NCBI GenBank assembly: GCA_016302545.1
Contig: JAEDNK010000008.1
Span: 1-24,772, forward strand
Reading direction: 5' to 3'
Length of the DNA stretch: 24,772 nucleotides
Source: Bacillota bacterium
Lineage (GTDB): Bacteria; Bacillota; Clostridia; Peptostreptococcales; Anaerovoracaceae
Shown in pieces: positions 14,613-22,292 of this stretch. Positions within the stretch are counted from its first letter, which is position 1. Each line of letters opens with the position of its first letter. The notes under the pieces are model-generated. The model worked only from the letters and a program-made list of their open reading frames with translations. It did not search any database and was not told the origin of the DNA. The position numbers were made by a program, and so were the translations under genes.

Positions 14613-14698
14613 TGGTTAGTCTGTGCTAACCACTGCCCTTTTTAATAGGTTAGCCTCTGCTAACCTCAATGTCAAAATATTAGTTAGCCTTCGCTAAC
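14613..14698. promoter_or_regulatory. Three phased GGTTAG/CTAACC palindromes in the feo leader, probable metalloregulator operators
   Basis: The dyads are TGGTTAG-N6-CTAACCA (14613-14632), AGGTTAGC-N4-GCTAACCT (14647-14666) and GTTAGC-N4-GCTAAC (14683-14698). Their centres (14622.5, 14656.5, 14690.5) are exactly 34 bp apart. The GGTTAG/CTAACC arms resemble DtxR/IdeR iron boxes, but those have one central base, not six. All three lie downstream of the -10, starting at about +1, so they would block elongation or act as leader hairpins. Iron control through a DtxR-type repressor is inference. Confidence 0.78.
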
Positions 14699-14706
14699 CG
14701 TATATT

Positions 14707-14734
14707 ATTATATCACCTGTTTTTTTATTGTCAA
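14707..14734 (-). promoter_or_regulatory. Promoter of the feoAB operon
   Basis: In the minus direction a perfect TTGACA (14734-14729), a 16-bp spacer and a perfect TATAAT (14712-14707). The predicted start is near 14700, immediately before the third palindrome. Confidence 0.85.
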
Positions 14735-14796
14735 TAGACTTTTAGAAGAAATTTTCTAAAATTTTGCAAACAAGAAACACTTTTTTCCTCGTTTAT

Positions 14797-14804
14797 GCTA
14801 TACT
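14797..14804 (+). promoter_or_regulatory. Extended -10 promoter of the second cysK-like gene
   Basis: TGCTATACT is an extended -10 (TGnTATACT); no good -35 is seen at 17 bp. The leader carries a short GCCGC-aaca-GCGGC stem (14821-14834) just ahead of the AGGAG ribosome site. Confidence 0.5.
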
Positions 14805-14854
14805 GAAATCAAGAAAGTAGGCCGCAACAGCGGCTGTTTTACAGGAGAAATGAA

Positions 14855-15781
14855 ATGATATATAACAATGTACTTGAAGCTATGGGCCATACCCCTATGA
14901 TCCAGCTCAGCCGCATGGCAGACCCTGAGGGTGCCCGGGTGCTGGTAAAATACGAAGGACTCAATGTAGGCGGTTCTATCAAGACCAGGACGGCCTTCAA
15001 CATGATAAAGAAAGCCGAGGAGGATGGCATCCTCAAACCGGATTCCGTCATCGTCGAGCCAACCAGCGGAAACCAGGGTATAGGTCTGGCTCTGGTCGGT
15101 GCAGTAAAAGGCTACGAGACCATCATCATCATGCCCGATTCAGTAAGCAGCGAGCGTAGACTTTTGGTGGAGCACTACGGCGCTAAGGTAATACTGATTC
15201 ACGACGCGGGCAATATCGGAGACTGTATCGAGGAATGTGTGGAAGTGGCCGCTAAGATGGCAGAGGAGAACCCTAAGGTTTTCGTGCCGCAGCAATTCGA
15301 AAATCAGGCAAATCCGATGGTGCACCGCCACCATACAGGTCTTGAGATTCTGGAGCAGGTTGCTGGACCTATCGACGGATTCTGTTCCGGCATAGGCACC
15401 GGCGGCACCATTACAGGTATCGGCGAAACCCTTAAAGCTCTCAACCCTCAGATTGAAATCTGGGCTGTGGAGCCGGAAAACGCGGCGATCCTGGCAGGAG
15501 GAACCGTCAGCACACATATCCAGATGGGTATAGGCGACGGAGTTATTCCGGGAGTTCTTAATCAGCAGATTTACGATGATATCTGCATCATCTCAGACGA
15601 GGATGCTCTCAGGACAGCAAAGGATCTTGCCATCAAGGAAGGCCTTATGTGCGGAATTTCCAGCGGCACCAATGTTGCCGCGGCTCTCCGCCTTGCAAAG
15701 AAGCTGGGCAAGGGCAAGACTGTGGTTACCGTCCTGCCGGACACAGCAGAGAGGTATTTCTCCACACCACTTTTTGAATAG
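14855..15781 (+). CDS. Cysteine-synthase-like PLP enzyme with altered substrate loops
   Basis: A 308-residue fold-type II PLP enzyme clearly related to CysK, with GHTPMIQLSR, a PLP lysine (Lys43), QFENQANP, the phosphate loop GIGTGGTITG and the C-terminal LPDTAERYFSTPLF. It departs at the positions that define the classical enzyme. The lysine motif reads GGSIKTRTA instead of GSVKDR, and the substrate loop is TSGNQG (70-75) instead of TSGNTG. A true cysK is present at 7434-8366, so this is a diverged paralogue that may use another O-activated serine or another nucleophile. It stands alone, divergent from feoAB and closed by a terminator, so context does not reveal the substrate. It could still be a plain cysteine synthase of a Clostridia-specific subtype. 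Confidence 0.85.
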   Translation: MIYNNVLEAMGHTPMIQLSRMADPEGARVLVKYEGLNVGGSIKTRTAFNMIKKAEEDGILKPDSVIVEPTSGNQGIGLALVGAVKGYETIIIMPDSVSSERRLLVEHYGAKVILIHDAGNIGDCIEECVEVAAKMAEENPKVFVPQQFENQANPMVHRHHTGLEILEQVAGPIDGFCSGIGTGGTITGIGETLKALNPQIEIWAVEPENAAILAGGTVSTHIQMGIGDGVIPGVLNQQIYDDICIISDEDALRTAKDLAIKEGLMCGISSGTNVAAALRLAKKLGKGKTVVTVLPDTAERYFSTPLFE

Positions 15782-15789
15782 AAAACTTC

Positions 15790-15820
15790 AGGCTGCACCG
15801 GTTATGGTGCAGCCTGTTTT
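15790..15820 (+). terminator. Intrinsic terminator after the cysK-like gene (possibly used from both sides)
   Basis: AGGCTGCACC and GGTGCAGCCT form a perfect 10-bp stem with a 6-base loop, followed by GTTTT. On the minus strand the stem is followed by TGAAGTTTTC, so it may also stop the convergent RND transcript. Confidence 0.88.
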
Positions 15821-15839
15821 AATGGCATTCTATATTGTT

Positions 15840-18800
15840 TTATTCTCCTATCAGCTCGCTGATATCGAGGTCCTCTTTCTTGGCTGCCTTGTATTCCTCG
15901 CCGTTAAAAATGTCGTAAATTACCGGCACCACCAGCAGGGTAAGAACTGTGGCATAGAGCAGTCCGCCGATACATACAAGAGCTATAGGCTGCATCATGT
16001 CCGTTCCGGCAGTCTTGCCGATAGCCATTACGATAAGACCAAGAATAGTGGTTAAGCTGGTCATCATTACAGGACGCATACGGGTAGCTCCCGCCTCGAT
16101 GATTGCCTGCCGCTTGGTCAGCCCCCTTCCGCGAAGCTGGTTGGTATAGTCCACCAGCACGATACCGTTGTTTACGATTACACCCATGAGGAGAATCAGT
16201 CCAATCATAGCGATTATACTCAGTTCCTTGCCGAAGATGAGCAGCGCCAGCAGACCTCCCGTAAACGCAAGGGGAATTGTAAACATTACTATGAACGGCG
16301 ATTTCAGCGACTGGAACTGCGCTACCATGATCAGGTAAACAAGCAGGAAGCCGAGAGCCATCATCTTGACCAGATCAACCATAGCCTCCATAATTGTCTC
16401 GTTTTCGCCGTTAAACTCATAGGATACTCCCTCCGGCAGATTCAGTTCCTTGAGAGCGTCCTTTGCCGCATCCGTAACCAGAGTGATATTGTATCCATCT
16501 TTTAATGTTCCGGAAACCGTCAGATATGTCCTCTGGTCATTTCTTTCAATGGATGGAAGAGTTTTGGTTTCTTTAACCTTGGCGATATCCTTCAGCTTTA
16601 CATATACCGTCTTGCCGTCAGAATCAGTTCCTTCAAGTTCCAGATTTCTTATATCCTTAGGTGTTACGCTTTCCTTGGCGTCGGAGGATACCACTATGCC
16701 GTATTCGTCACCGTCCAGTGTCATGGCTGTAGCCGTATTTTCCAGAGAAAGGGCTTTGGAAACCTGCATGTATATCTGCGCCACAGTAAGGCCGTTTTTC
16801 ATGGCTTTTTCTTTATCCACCACATAATGGAGCTCCGGCTCAGCCTCTGCAAGACCGTTGTCCACCTCATCAATACCTTCAACCGTCTCCAGTTTCTCGC
16901 CCACCTTTTCGGCTGCATTCTGCAGTTTCTGTACATCAGTGCTGTAAATGTCAATGGATACGCCTGAACCGCCAAGAGCAGTCGTATAAGAAGTCATAGA
17001 TGAAGAACTCATAATCTTGACTTCACAGTCAAGTCCTGCAGTTTTTTCTTCGATGTTGTCAGCAATCTCTCCTCCCGAAAGATCGCTTTCCTCATCTACT
17101 ATAATATACAGCGATACCGAGGTGGCTGAGGTCTCTCCCGTCATGCCTGCCATACCTCCCGACTGAGAAAGCATACCGCCTACGGTTTCAACACCCTCCG
17201 CTTCTTCAATTATCTTTATTACTTTGTCGGCCATCTCCTTGGTCTCATCAAGGTCAGCCTCTTCGTCGTTCATAACCATGGTGCCGCTGAGCTGCGGTGT
17301 AGCCATGTCAGGAATGAAGATAAAGCCCTTGGAAAGAGAAGCGTAAACGCTTCCACCCAGCAGAGCAACCGCCAGAAGCAGAATCAGAGCCTTGTGGTTC
17401 AGGTTCCAGTTGAGCAGCCTTCTGTATCCGTTTTTGAATTTTGCAAAGCCCTTTCCCTCCGACTTTGGCTCCCTGACGAACATCAGAGATGACATCGCCG
17501 GAACCAGCGTTAGTGCTATGATAAGACTCGCGCCCAGGGAATATGTAACAGTCAACGCCATATCCGTAAAGAGCTGTCTGGTTATTCCCTCTACGAAGAC
17601 GATAGGTGCGAACACGCATACCGTAGTCAGGGTGGACGATGTAATTGCCGCCGCAACCTCTTTGGCTCCTGCAATGGCTGCCTTTTTAGCCGATATCCCC
17701 AGCCTTCTCATTCTGAAGATGTTTTCTATTACTACGATGGAGTTATCCACCAGCATTCCCACCGCCACAGCAAGGCCGGACAGGGAAATCATGTTCAGGG
17801 TCACTCCCGAGAAATACATCAGCACAATCGCAAAGGTTATGCTTATAGGGATGCTGAGGAGAGTTATAAAGGTCGGCTTTATATCTCTTAGGAAAAGGAG
17901 CAGAATAAAGACTGCAAACAGTGCGCCCCAGCCCAGGCTCTGCATGATGGAGCTGATTATCAGGTATATGTAATCCCCCTGATCCATGAGGGTGGTAAAG
18001 TTTAGCCCTTCGTACTCTGCGCTCAGGTCTTCGAATTTATCTGCAATATTGTCGGAAACCGTTGCCGTAGCATAGTTTGACTGTCTGGAGAAGGTCAGCA
18101 GTACCCCCGGATTGCCGTTGATGCTGGCATATATGGAGTCTGCATTATCGCTCATAAAAACATCGGCAGTATCTCCTAGCGCCACATCTCCCAGACCTTC
18201 TATATTAAAAAGGAAAAGCCCTTCAACCTCGTCCAGACTTTTAAGCTCATCGCCTACGCTGACAAGATATTTTACATCTCCCTCCTGCACATAGCCTGCA
18301 GGCATGGAGAAGTTCTGTCCCTGCAGAATTCCCGAAATCATGTCAACGGTTATCATGGAGCCAAGACCTGCCACCTGAAGGGACTGATTTCCTGCGGCGT
18401 CAAGCTGCGCCATAGCCGAATTAAGCTGTGATTTCTGGCTTGCTATCTGCTTCTTTGCCGATGCCAGCTGAGCCTCTGCATCCTTAAGGGATTCCTGCGC
18501 TGTATAAGTTCCTCTTTCAGCCTGCTTGTAAGCCTCCTGAAGTTGGCTCACCTGCTCCTCCGCAGCGGCGCTGTCCGTCTGCATTACTGCAAGCTGGCTC
18601 TTCACATCCTTAAGCTGGTCCTGAAGCTCTTCCAGGGTAATCCCTGCCTGCGGACCGTAAATTCCCTGGGAAATCTGCGCCTCGATGGCCGCCTGACGGC
18701 CCTCCAGCACGGAAACCTGAGTTGCCAGGGCGCTTGCCTTTGAAACAGCCACATCCAGCTGGGCACTCGCTTCCGCAAGCTGGTCATAGGTGTCGCTCTT

Positions 18801-19511
18801 GGTCTGTTCCAGCTCCTTTTCGCTGGCGGCGAGCTGAGCCTCCGCCTTCTTTATCTCAGCCATGCCGGAGTTAAGCTGACTTTTGGCCTTTGCCATGGAG
18901 GGACTTGCCTCTCCCAGCAGCTTTTCATTGAGCTTTTCTATCTTATCTTCCCTTATGGTTACATTTATCTTAGCTTCCAGAAGTCCTCCGGCGCTGACGC
19001 TGGCCACCCCTGTTATTCCCTCTAACTTGTTCATCAGGGTATCCTCTACGAAAGATGACAGCTTCTCCGTGTCATAGCCTTCCATATCGACGGAAGCGAC
19101 GGCTATTGGCATCATATTGGGATTTATCTTCATTATATACGGTGCGCCGATACTGTCACTCCAGCCGCCCTCCACAAGGTCAACCTGCTGCAATATGTTT
19201 ACTACCGCCGTATCCATACCGGAGCCGTTTTCAAACTCCAGAACCACCAGTGAATAATTGGAATTCGATATGGACTGTACGGACTTGAGATTTTCCACCG
19301 TAGCCAGACTCTGTTCCAGAGGCTTGGTAACCTCGCTTTCCACCTCCTCAGGGGTTGCTCCCGGATATGTAGTCATTACCACCACATAGGGAAGGTCGAT
19401 GCTGGGCAGAAGGTCCGGCGTCATACCGGTGACCGATACGATTCCCAAAGCTATTATAATCACTGCCACCACGAAAACCGTAAGCGGCTTCTTTACGCTG
19501 AATCTCGACAT
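15840..19511 (-). CDS. RND-superfamily efflux transporter with a long coiled-coil insertion
   Basis: A 1223-residue RND permease (AcrB/HAE1 style). TM1 is at about 8-30 and the first porter subdomain follows (PGATPEEVESEVTKPLE). TM2-6 lie at about 515-680 with VGMLVDNSIVVIENI (Asp589 with Asn590 where AcrB has Asp-Asp). TM7 is near 708-725, then a second porter region, and TM8-12 are at the C-terminus (GLILLMGVIVNNGIVLVDY). Residues about 200-375 are an inserted Gln/Ala/Lys-rich heptad region predicted to form a long coiled-coil hairpin. That explains the excess over the usual 1020-1050 residues. No adaptor (MFP) or outer-membrane gene is adjacent, as expected for a one-membrane Firmicute, so the insert may replace the adaptor. 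The start follows GGAGAGG. The promoter is overlapped by a 21-bp palindrome. Substrate unknown. Confidence 0.93.
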   Translation of the reverse strand: MSRFSVKKPLTVFVVAVIIIALGIVSVTGMTPDLLPSIDLPYVVVMTTYPGATPEEVESEVTKPLEQSLATVENLKSVQSISNSNYSLVVLEFENGSGMDTAVVNILQQVDLVEGGWSDSIGAPYIMKINPNMMPIAVASVDMEGYDTEKLSSFVEDTLMNKLEGITGVASVSAGGLLEAKINVTIREDKIEKLNEKLLGEASPSMAKAKSQLNSGMAEIKKAEAQLAASEKELEQTKSDTYDQLAEASAQLDVAVSKASALATQVSVLEGRQAAIEAQISQGIYGPQAGITLEELQDQLKDVKSQLAVMQTDSAAAEEQVSQLQEAYKQAERGTYTAQESLKDAEAQLASAKKQIASQKSQLNSAMAQLDAAGNQSLQVAGLGSMITVDMISGILQGQNFSMPAGYVQEGDVKYLVSVGDELKSLDEVEGLFLFNIEGLGDVALGDTADVFMSDNADSIYASINGNPGVLLTFSRQSNYATATVSDNIADKFEDLSAEYEGLNFTTLMDQGDYIYLIISSIMQSLGWGALFAVFILLLFLRDIKPTFITLLSIPISITFAIVLMYFSGVTLNMISLSGLAVAVGMLVDNSIVVIENIFRMRRLGISAKKAAIAGAKEVAAAITSSTLTTVCVFAPIVFVEGITRQLFTDMALTVTYSLGASLIIALTLVPAMSSLMFVREPKSEGKGFAKFKNGYRRLLNWNLNHKALILLLAVALLGGSVYASLSKGFIFIPDMATPQLSGTMVMNDEEADLDETKEMADKVIKIIEEAEGVETVGGMLSQSGGMAGMTGETSATSVSLYIIVDEESDLSGGEIADNIEEKTAGLDCEVKIMSSSSMTSYTTALGGSGVSIDIYSTDVQKLQNAAEKVGEKLETVEGIDEVDNGLAEAEPELHYVVDKEKAMKNGLTVAQIYMQVSKALSLENTATAMTLDGDEYGIVVSSDAKESVTPKDIRNLELEGTDSDGKTVYVKLKDIAKVKETKTLPSIERNDQRTYLTVSGTLKDGYNITLVTDAAKDALKELNLPEGVSYEFNGENETIMEAMVDLVKMMALGFLLVYLIMVAQFQSLKSPFIVMFTIPLAFTGGLLALLIFGKELSIIAMIGLILLMGVIVNNGIVLVDYTNQLRGRGLTKRQAIIEAGATRMRPVMMTSLTTILGLIVMAIGKTAGTDMMQPIALVCIGGLLYATVLTLLVVPVIYDIFNGEEYKAAKKEDLDISELIGE

Positions 19512-19562
19512 TATTGTTTTATCCTCTCCTGATATTTAGTTTATAGAAAGGGGGATTGTGTT

Positions 19563-19595
19563 AATTATCTATAATAGATAATTCTAACATGACAA
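19563..19595 (-). promoter_or_regulatory. RND promoter with overlapping 21-bp palindromic operator
   Basis: In the minus direction TTGTCA (19595-19590), a 16-bp spacer and TATAGA (19573-19568). The perfect dyad AATTATCTA-N3-TAGATAATT (19563-19583) covers the -10. A MarR- or TetR-type repressor site is likely; no such gene is beside it. Confidence 0.6.
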
Positions 19596-19681
19596 GTCGT
19601 TTTTCTCAAGGCATAGGCGGCTATTTATTGTAATTTCACAGTTTCTTCACCTTAAGCAATATTCTCTCTGACTTTTCTCTC

Positions 19682-19710
19682 TGTTAATTTCATTCTGTTT
19701 AGGGTATAAT
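19682..19710 (+). promoter_or_regulatory. Promoter of the trx-response regulator-kinase operon
   Basis: Perfect TATAAT (19705-19710) with a weak TGTTAA (19682-19687) 17 bp upstream; AGGAGG precedes the trx ATG. Confidence 0.6.
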
Positions 19711-19733
19711 AGACTCAAAAGGAGGTTTTAAAA

Positions 19734-20036
19734 ATGATTACTAACGTTACTAAAGAAAATTTTGATAAAGAAGTTATGCAGGCAGAAGGTACTGTCCTTA
19801 TAGATTTCTGGGCAGCCTGGTGTGGACCATGCAGAATGATTGCCCCTGCCGTAGAAAAAATCGCCGAGGAACACCCTGAGGTAAAGGTATGCAAAATAAA
19901 TATCGATGATGAGCAGGAGCTGGCTATCAAGTACGGAGTAATGAGCATCCCTACTCTCATGGTGGTAAAGAACGGTGAAATCGTAAACACCGCTGTAGGT
20001 CTGAGACCTAAGGAGGAAATCGAGGCTCTTTTATGA
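19734..20036 (+). CDS. trxA: Thioredoxin
   Basis: A 100-residue classical thioredoxin that reduces protein disulfides in the cytoplasm. The active site is WAAWCGPCRM (Cys30, Cys33). The cis-proline loop SIPTLMVVKNGE and the buried Asp in LIDFWAAW are also present. It is unsplit and of normal length (about 100-105) with a strong AGGAGG site. No thioredoxin reductase is adjacent. Unusually, its stop overlaps the start of an OmpR-type response regulator (ATGA), so the two are translationally coupled. A redox link to the two-component system is a plausible but unproven reading. Confidence 0.96.
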   Translation: MITNVTKENFDKEVMQAEGTVLIDFWAAWCGPCRMIAPAVEKIAEEHPEVKVCKINIDDEQELAIKYGVMSIPTLMVVKNGEIVNTAVGLRPKEEIEALL

Positions 20037-20710
20037 GAATTTTAGTGGCTGAAGACCAGAAGGATCTTAATAAAATACTAGTCAAGAAGCTTACCGCAGA
20101 AGGCTATTCCGTAGACGGCTGTTTTGACGGCGAAGAGGCTCTCGACTTTCTGGATATGGCGCAGTATGACGGGGTAATCCTCGATATTATGATGCCAAAA
20201 AAAGACGGTCTCGAAGTGGTGAAGCACATGCGCGCGTCGGGAAACCCCACCCCTGTACTCTTTCTTACAGCCCGTGATTCGATAGAGGATAAGGTAAAGG
20301 GACTGGATTTGGGCGCCAACGATTATCTGGTAAAACCCTTCTCCTTTGAAGAGCTTATGGCCAGAGTCAGAGCTATGACGAGGAAAACTGCTTCCACCAA
20401 CTCGCCGGTATATGAGGCGGCCGACTTAGTGCTGGATACAAGCAGTCACAGCGTCACCCGCAGCGGCAGGAGCATCAAACTTTCCGCCAAGGAATTCGCC
20501 CTGCTGGAATATCTGCTTAGAAACAAGGGGCAGGTTCTTTCCCGGGAAAAAATCGAAAACAGCCTCTGGAACTTTGACTACGAAGGAGGCACCAACGCGG
20601 TTGACGTCTATATCAGGTATTTGAGAAAAAAAATTGACGAGGACTTTTCCCCGCGTCTCATACATACAGTTCGCGGCGTGGGATACGTTCTGAGAGAAGA
20701 AGAGGATTAG
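20033..20710 (+). CDS. OmpR/PhoB-family response regulator
   Basis: A 225-residue two-domain regulator. The receiver domain (1-115) has the acidic pair near AEDQ, the phosphorylation site Asp51 in GVILDIMMPKKDG, LFLTARD and Lys101 in YLVKPFS. The C-terminal winged helix (about 130-222) has the OmpR pattern ALLEYLLRNKGQVLSREKI and the recognition helix region TNAVDVYIRYLRKKI, ending TVRGVGYVL. It starts inside the trx stop (ATGA) and ends 6 bp before the kinase, so all three are one operon. The tandem CTTTAAT repeats ahead of the PepSY gene (22193-22210, 11 bp apart) are good candidate target sites. Confidence 0.95.
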   Translation: MRILVAEDQKDLNKILVKKLTAEGYSVDGCFDGEEALDFLDMAQYDGVILDIMMPKKDGLEVVKHMRASGNPTPVLFLTARDSIEDKVKGLDLGANDYLVKPFSFEELMARVRAMTRKTASTNSPVYEAADLVLDTSSHSVTRSGRSIKLSAKEFALLEYLLRNKGQVLSREKIENSLWNFDYEGGTNAVDVYIRYLRKKIDEDFSPRLIHTVRGVGYVLREEED

Positions 20711-20716
20711 ACGCAG

Positions 20717-22165
20717 ATGAAAAGCTCCATGAAAAATCTTACGATACAAAAGAAAATAATCATATGGTTTTCCGTGACCCTTATAGTCATCGTAGCGCTC
20801 ATGAACACTTTGACCTTTGCCATCGCCAATCTGGTGCTGGACGAGGATGTCAAGGAAAGGCTTATGAACACGGTTGCGTCCAATGTGGAGGAAATCGAGT
20901 ATTTCAACCGTCTGGACGCAGGCATGGAAAGGGAGCAGGGCGACCAGTTTCTGAGGTACAACGAGGGCTGGCTTGAAATCGACGACGATTTCTGCGATTT
21001 CTTCGAGGGCATCTGCACAGCTCTCTACGACGAAAACGGCAATCTTCTTTACGGAGAATCCCCTGTGAAAATCTCCCGAAGCAAAGCTCTGACCTTCACC
21101 ACCGTTGGAAAGGTGGATTACAAAGGAGAAAAATACTATGTCTACGACCGCAAGCTCACAGGAGACAATCTGGAGGGTCTGTGGCTCCGCGGCGTCGTAT
21201 CTAAAAACGAAAGAATCAACATATTATATAACACGGTGCGGCTTTCCTTCTGGCTTCTGCCGCTGCTGGCTCTGCTGGCAATTCTGGGCGGCTATGCCAT
21301 AACACGCCGCTCCTTCCTGCCCGTAGAACAGATTGCACGGGCGGCAGAGGAAATCGGCGAAAGCGGCGACCTTTCCAGACGGCTTGATATAGGTCAGGGA
21401 AAGGATGAGCTTCACCGGCTGGTCGACGCTTTCAACGGCATGTTTGACCGTCTGGAGAAGTCCTTTGAAGCAGAGAGGCAGTTTACCTCCGACGCTTCCC
21501 ACGAGCTTCGCACACCTACCGCTGTAATCATGGCCCAGGCAGAGTACGGGCTGGAGCTTGCTGACAGCGAGGAGGAGTACCGTGAAGCGCTGGAGGTAAT
21601 AAAGCGCCAGTCGGAGCGCATGAACGATCTGATAAACAGACTGCTTTTCTTCACCAGACTGGATCAGGGTACCGAGCCTGTGAACATGGAGGAGCTGGAT
21701 TTGAGCAGCCTCACAGCTGATATCTGCGCCGAGCAGCAGATGATTAACTGCAACGATATAACTCTTTCGGCGGATATAGAAGAAGGCATAATGACTGTGA
21801 CCGACAGAAATCTGTACGCTCGCCTGCTAAACAACCTCTGCAGCAACGCCTATAAATACGGAAAACCCCACGGCACCATCAAGGTAAGTCTGAAAAAGTC
21901 AGACAGCGACGGAGTTGACGGCGGTGTAGCCATACTTTCCGTGGCAGATGACGGTATCGGCATTTCCCGGGAAAATCTCGAAAAAATATGGAACCGCTTC
22001 TATCAGGTGGAACCGTCGAGAAGCGAGGAAACGGGCGGCGGCGGAATCGGTCTGGGTCTTTCAATGGTGAAGCAGATTGCCACTCTGCTGGGAGGAGATA
22101 TTTCTGTGGAAAGCACCCCGGGGGAAGGCACCGTATTCACTTTCCGCCTAAAGCTAAAAAAATAA
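20717..22165 (+). CDS. Membrane sensor histidine kinase (HAMP, HisKA, HATPase)
   Basis: A 482-residue sensor kinase paired with the upstream regulator. TM1 is at about 14-38 and an extracytoplasmic sensor of about 125 residues, rich in acidic residues (EREQGDQF, DDDFCDFFEG), follows. TM2 is at about 175-195, then HAMP to about 250. HisKA has the phospho-acceptor His262 in SDASHELRTPTAV. The ATP domain has an N box (LLNNLCSNAYKYG), G1 (SVADDGIGI) and G2 (GIGLGLSMVKQ). The start is uncertain: 20717 has only a weak ribosome site, and an alternative Met lies four codons later. The signal is unknown. PepSY proteins and acidic sensors often accompany envelope-stress or antimicrobial-response systems. 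Confidence 0.93.
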   Translation: MKSSMKNLTIQKKIIIWFSVTLIVIVALMNTLTFAIANLVLDEDVKERLMNTVASNVEEIEYFNRLDAGMEREQGDQFLRYNEGWLEIDDDFCDFFEGICTALYDENGNLLYGESPVKISRSKALTFTTVGKVDYKGEKYYVYDRKLTGDNLEGLWLRGVVSKNERINILYNTVRLSFWLLPLLALLAILGGYAITRRSFLPVEQIARAAEEIGESGDLSRRLDIGQGKDELHRLVDAFNGMFDRLEKSFEAERQFTSDASHELRTPTAVIMAQAEYGLELADSEEEYREALEVIKRQSERMNDLINRLLFFTRLDQGTEPVNMEELDLSSLTADICAEQQMINCNDITLSADIEEGIMTVTDRNLYARLLNNLCSNAYKYGKPHGTIKVSLKKSDSDGVDGGVAILSVADDGIGISRENLEKIWNRFYQVEPSRSEETGGGGIGLGLSMVKQIATLLGGDISVESTPGEGTVFTFRLKLKK

Positions 22166-22192
22166 ATTTTAAAAATTTAAAAAAATTAAAAG

Positions 22193-22226
22193 CTTTAATC
22201 TTTCTTTAATTTTCTCCGGCTATAAT
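22193..22226 (+). promoter_or_regulatory. PepSY gene promoter with OmpR-style tandem repeats
   Basis: A perfect TATAAT (22221-22226) is preceded by CTTTAAT at 22193-22199 and again at 22204-22210, 11 bp apart. The -35 position (about 22198-22203) has no consensus and lies between and over the repeats. That is the layout expected for activation by an OmpR-family regulator. Confidence 0.65.
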
Positions 22227-22292
22227 AAAGCCATAAAATCAAACAAAAACAAGTCGCTTTGTTTAAAAGGCAGATAGAAAGGAAGAAAGATT

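Noticed and set aside
14613..14698. Riboswitch or T-box in the feo leader
   Set aside because: There is no T-box specifier, antiterminator or recognised riboswitch core. The three equal dyads fit protein operators better.
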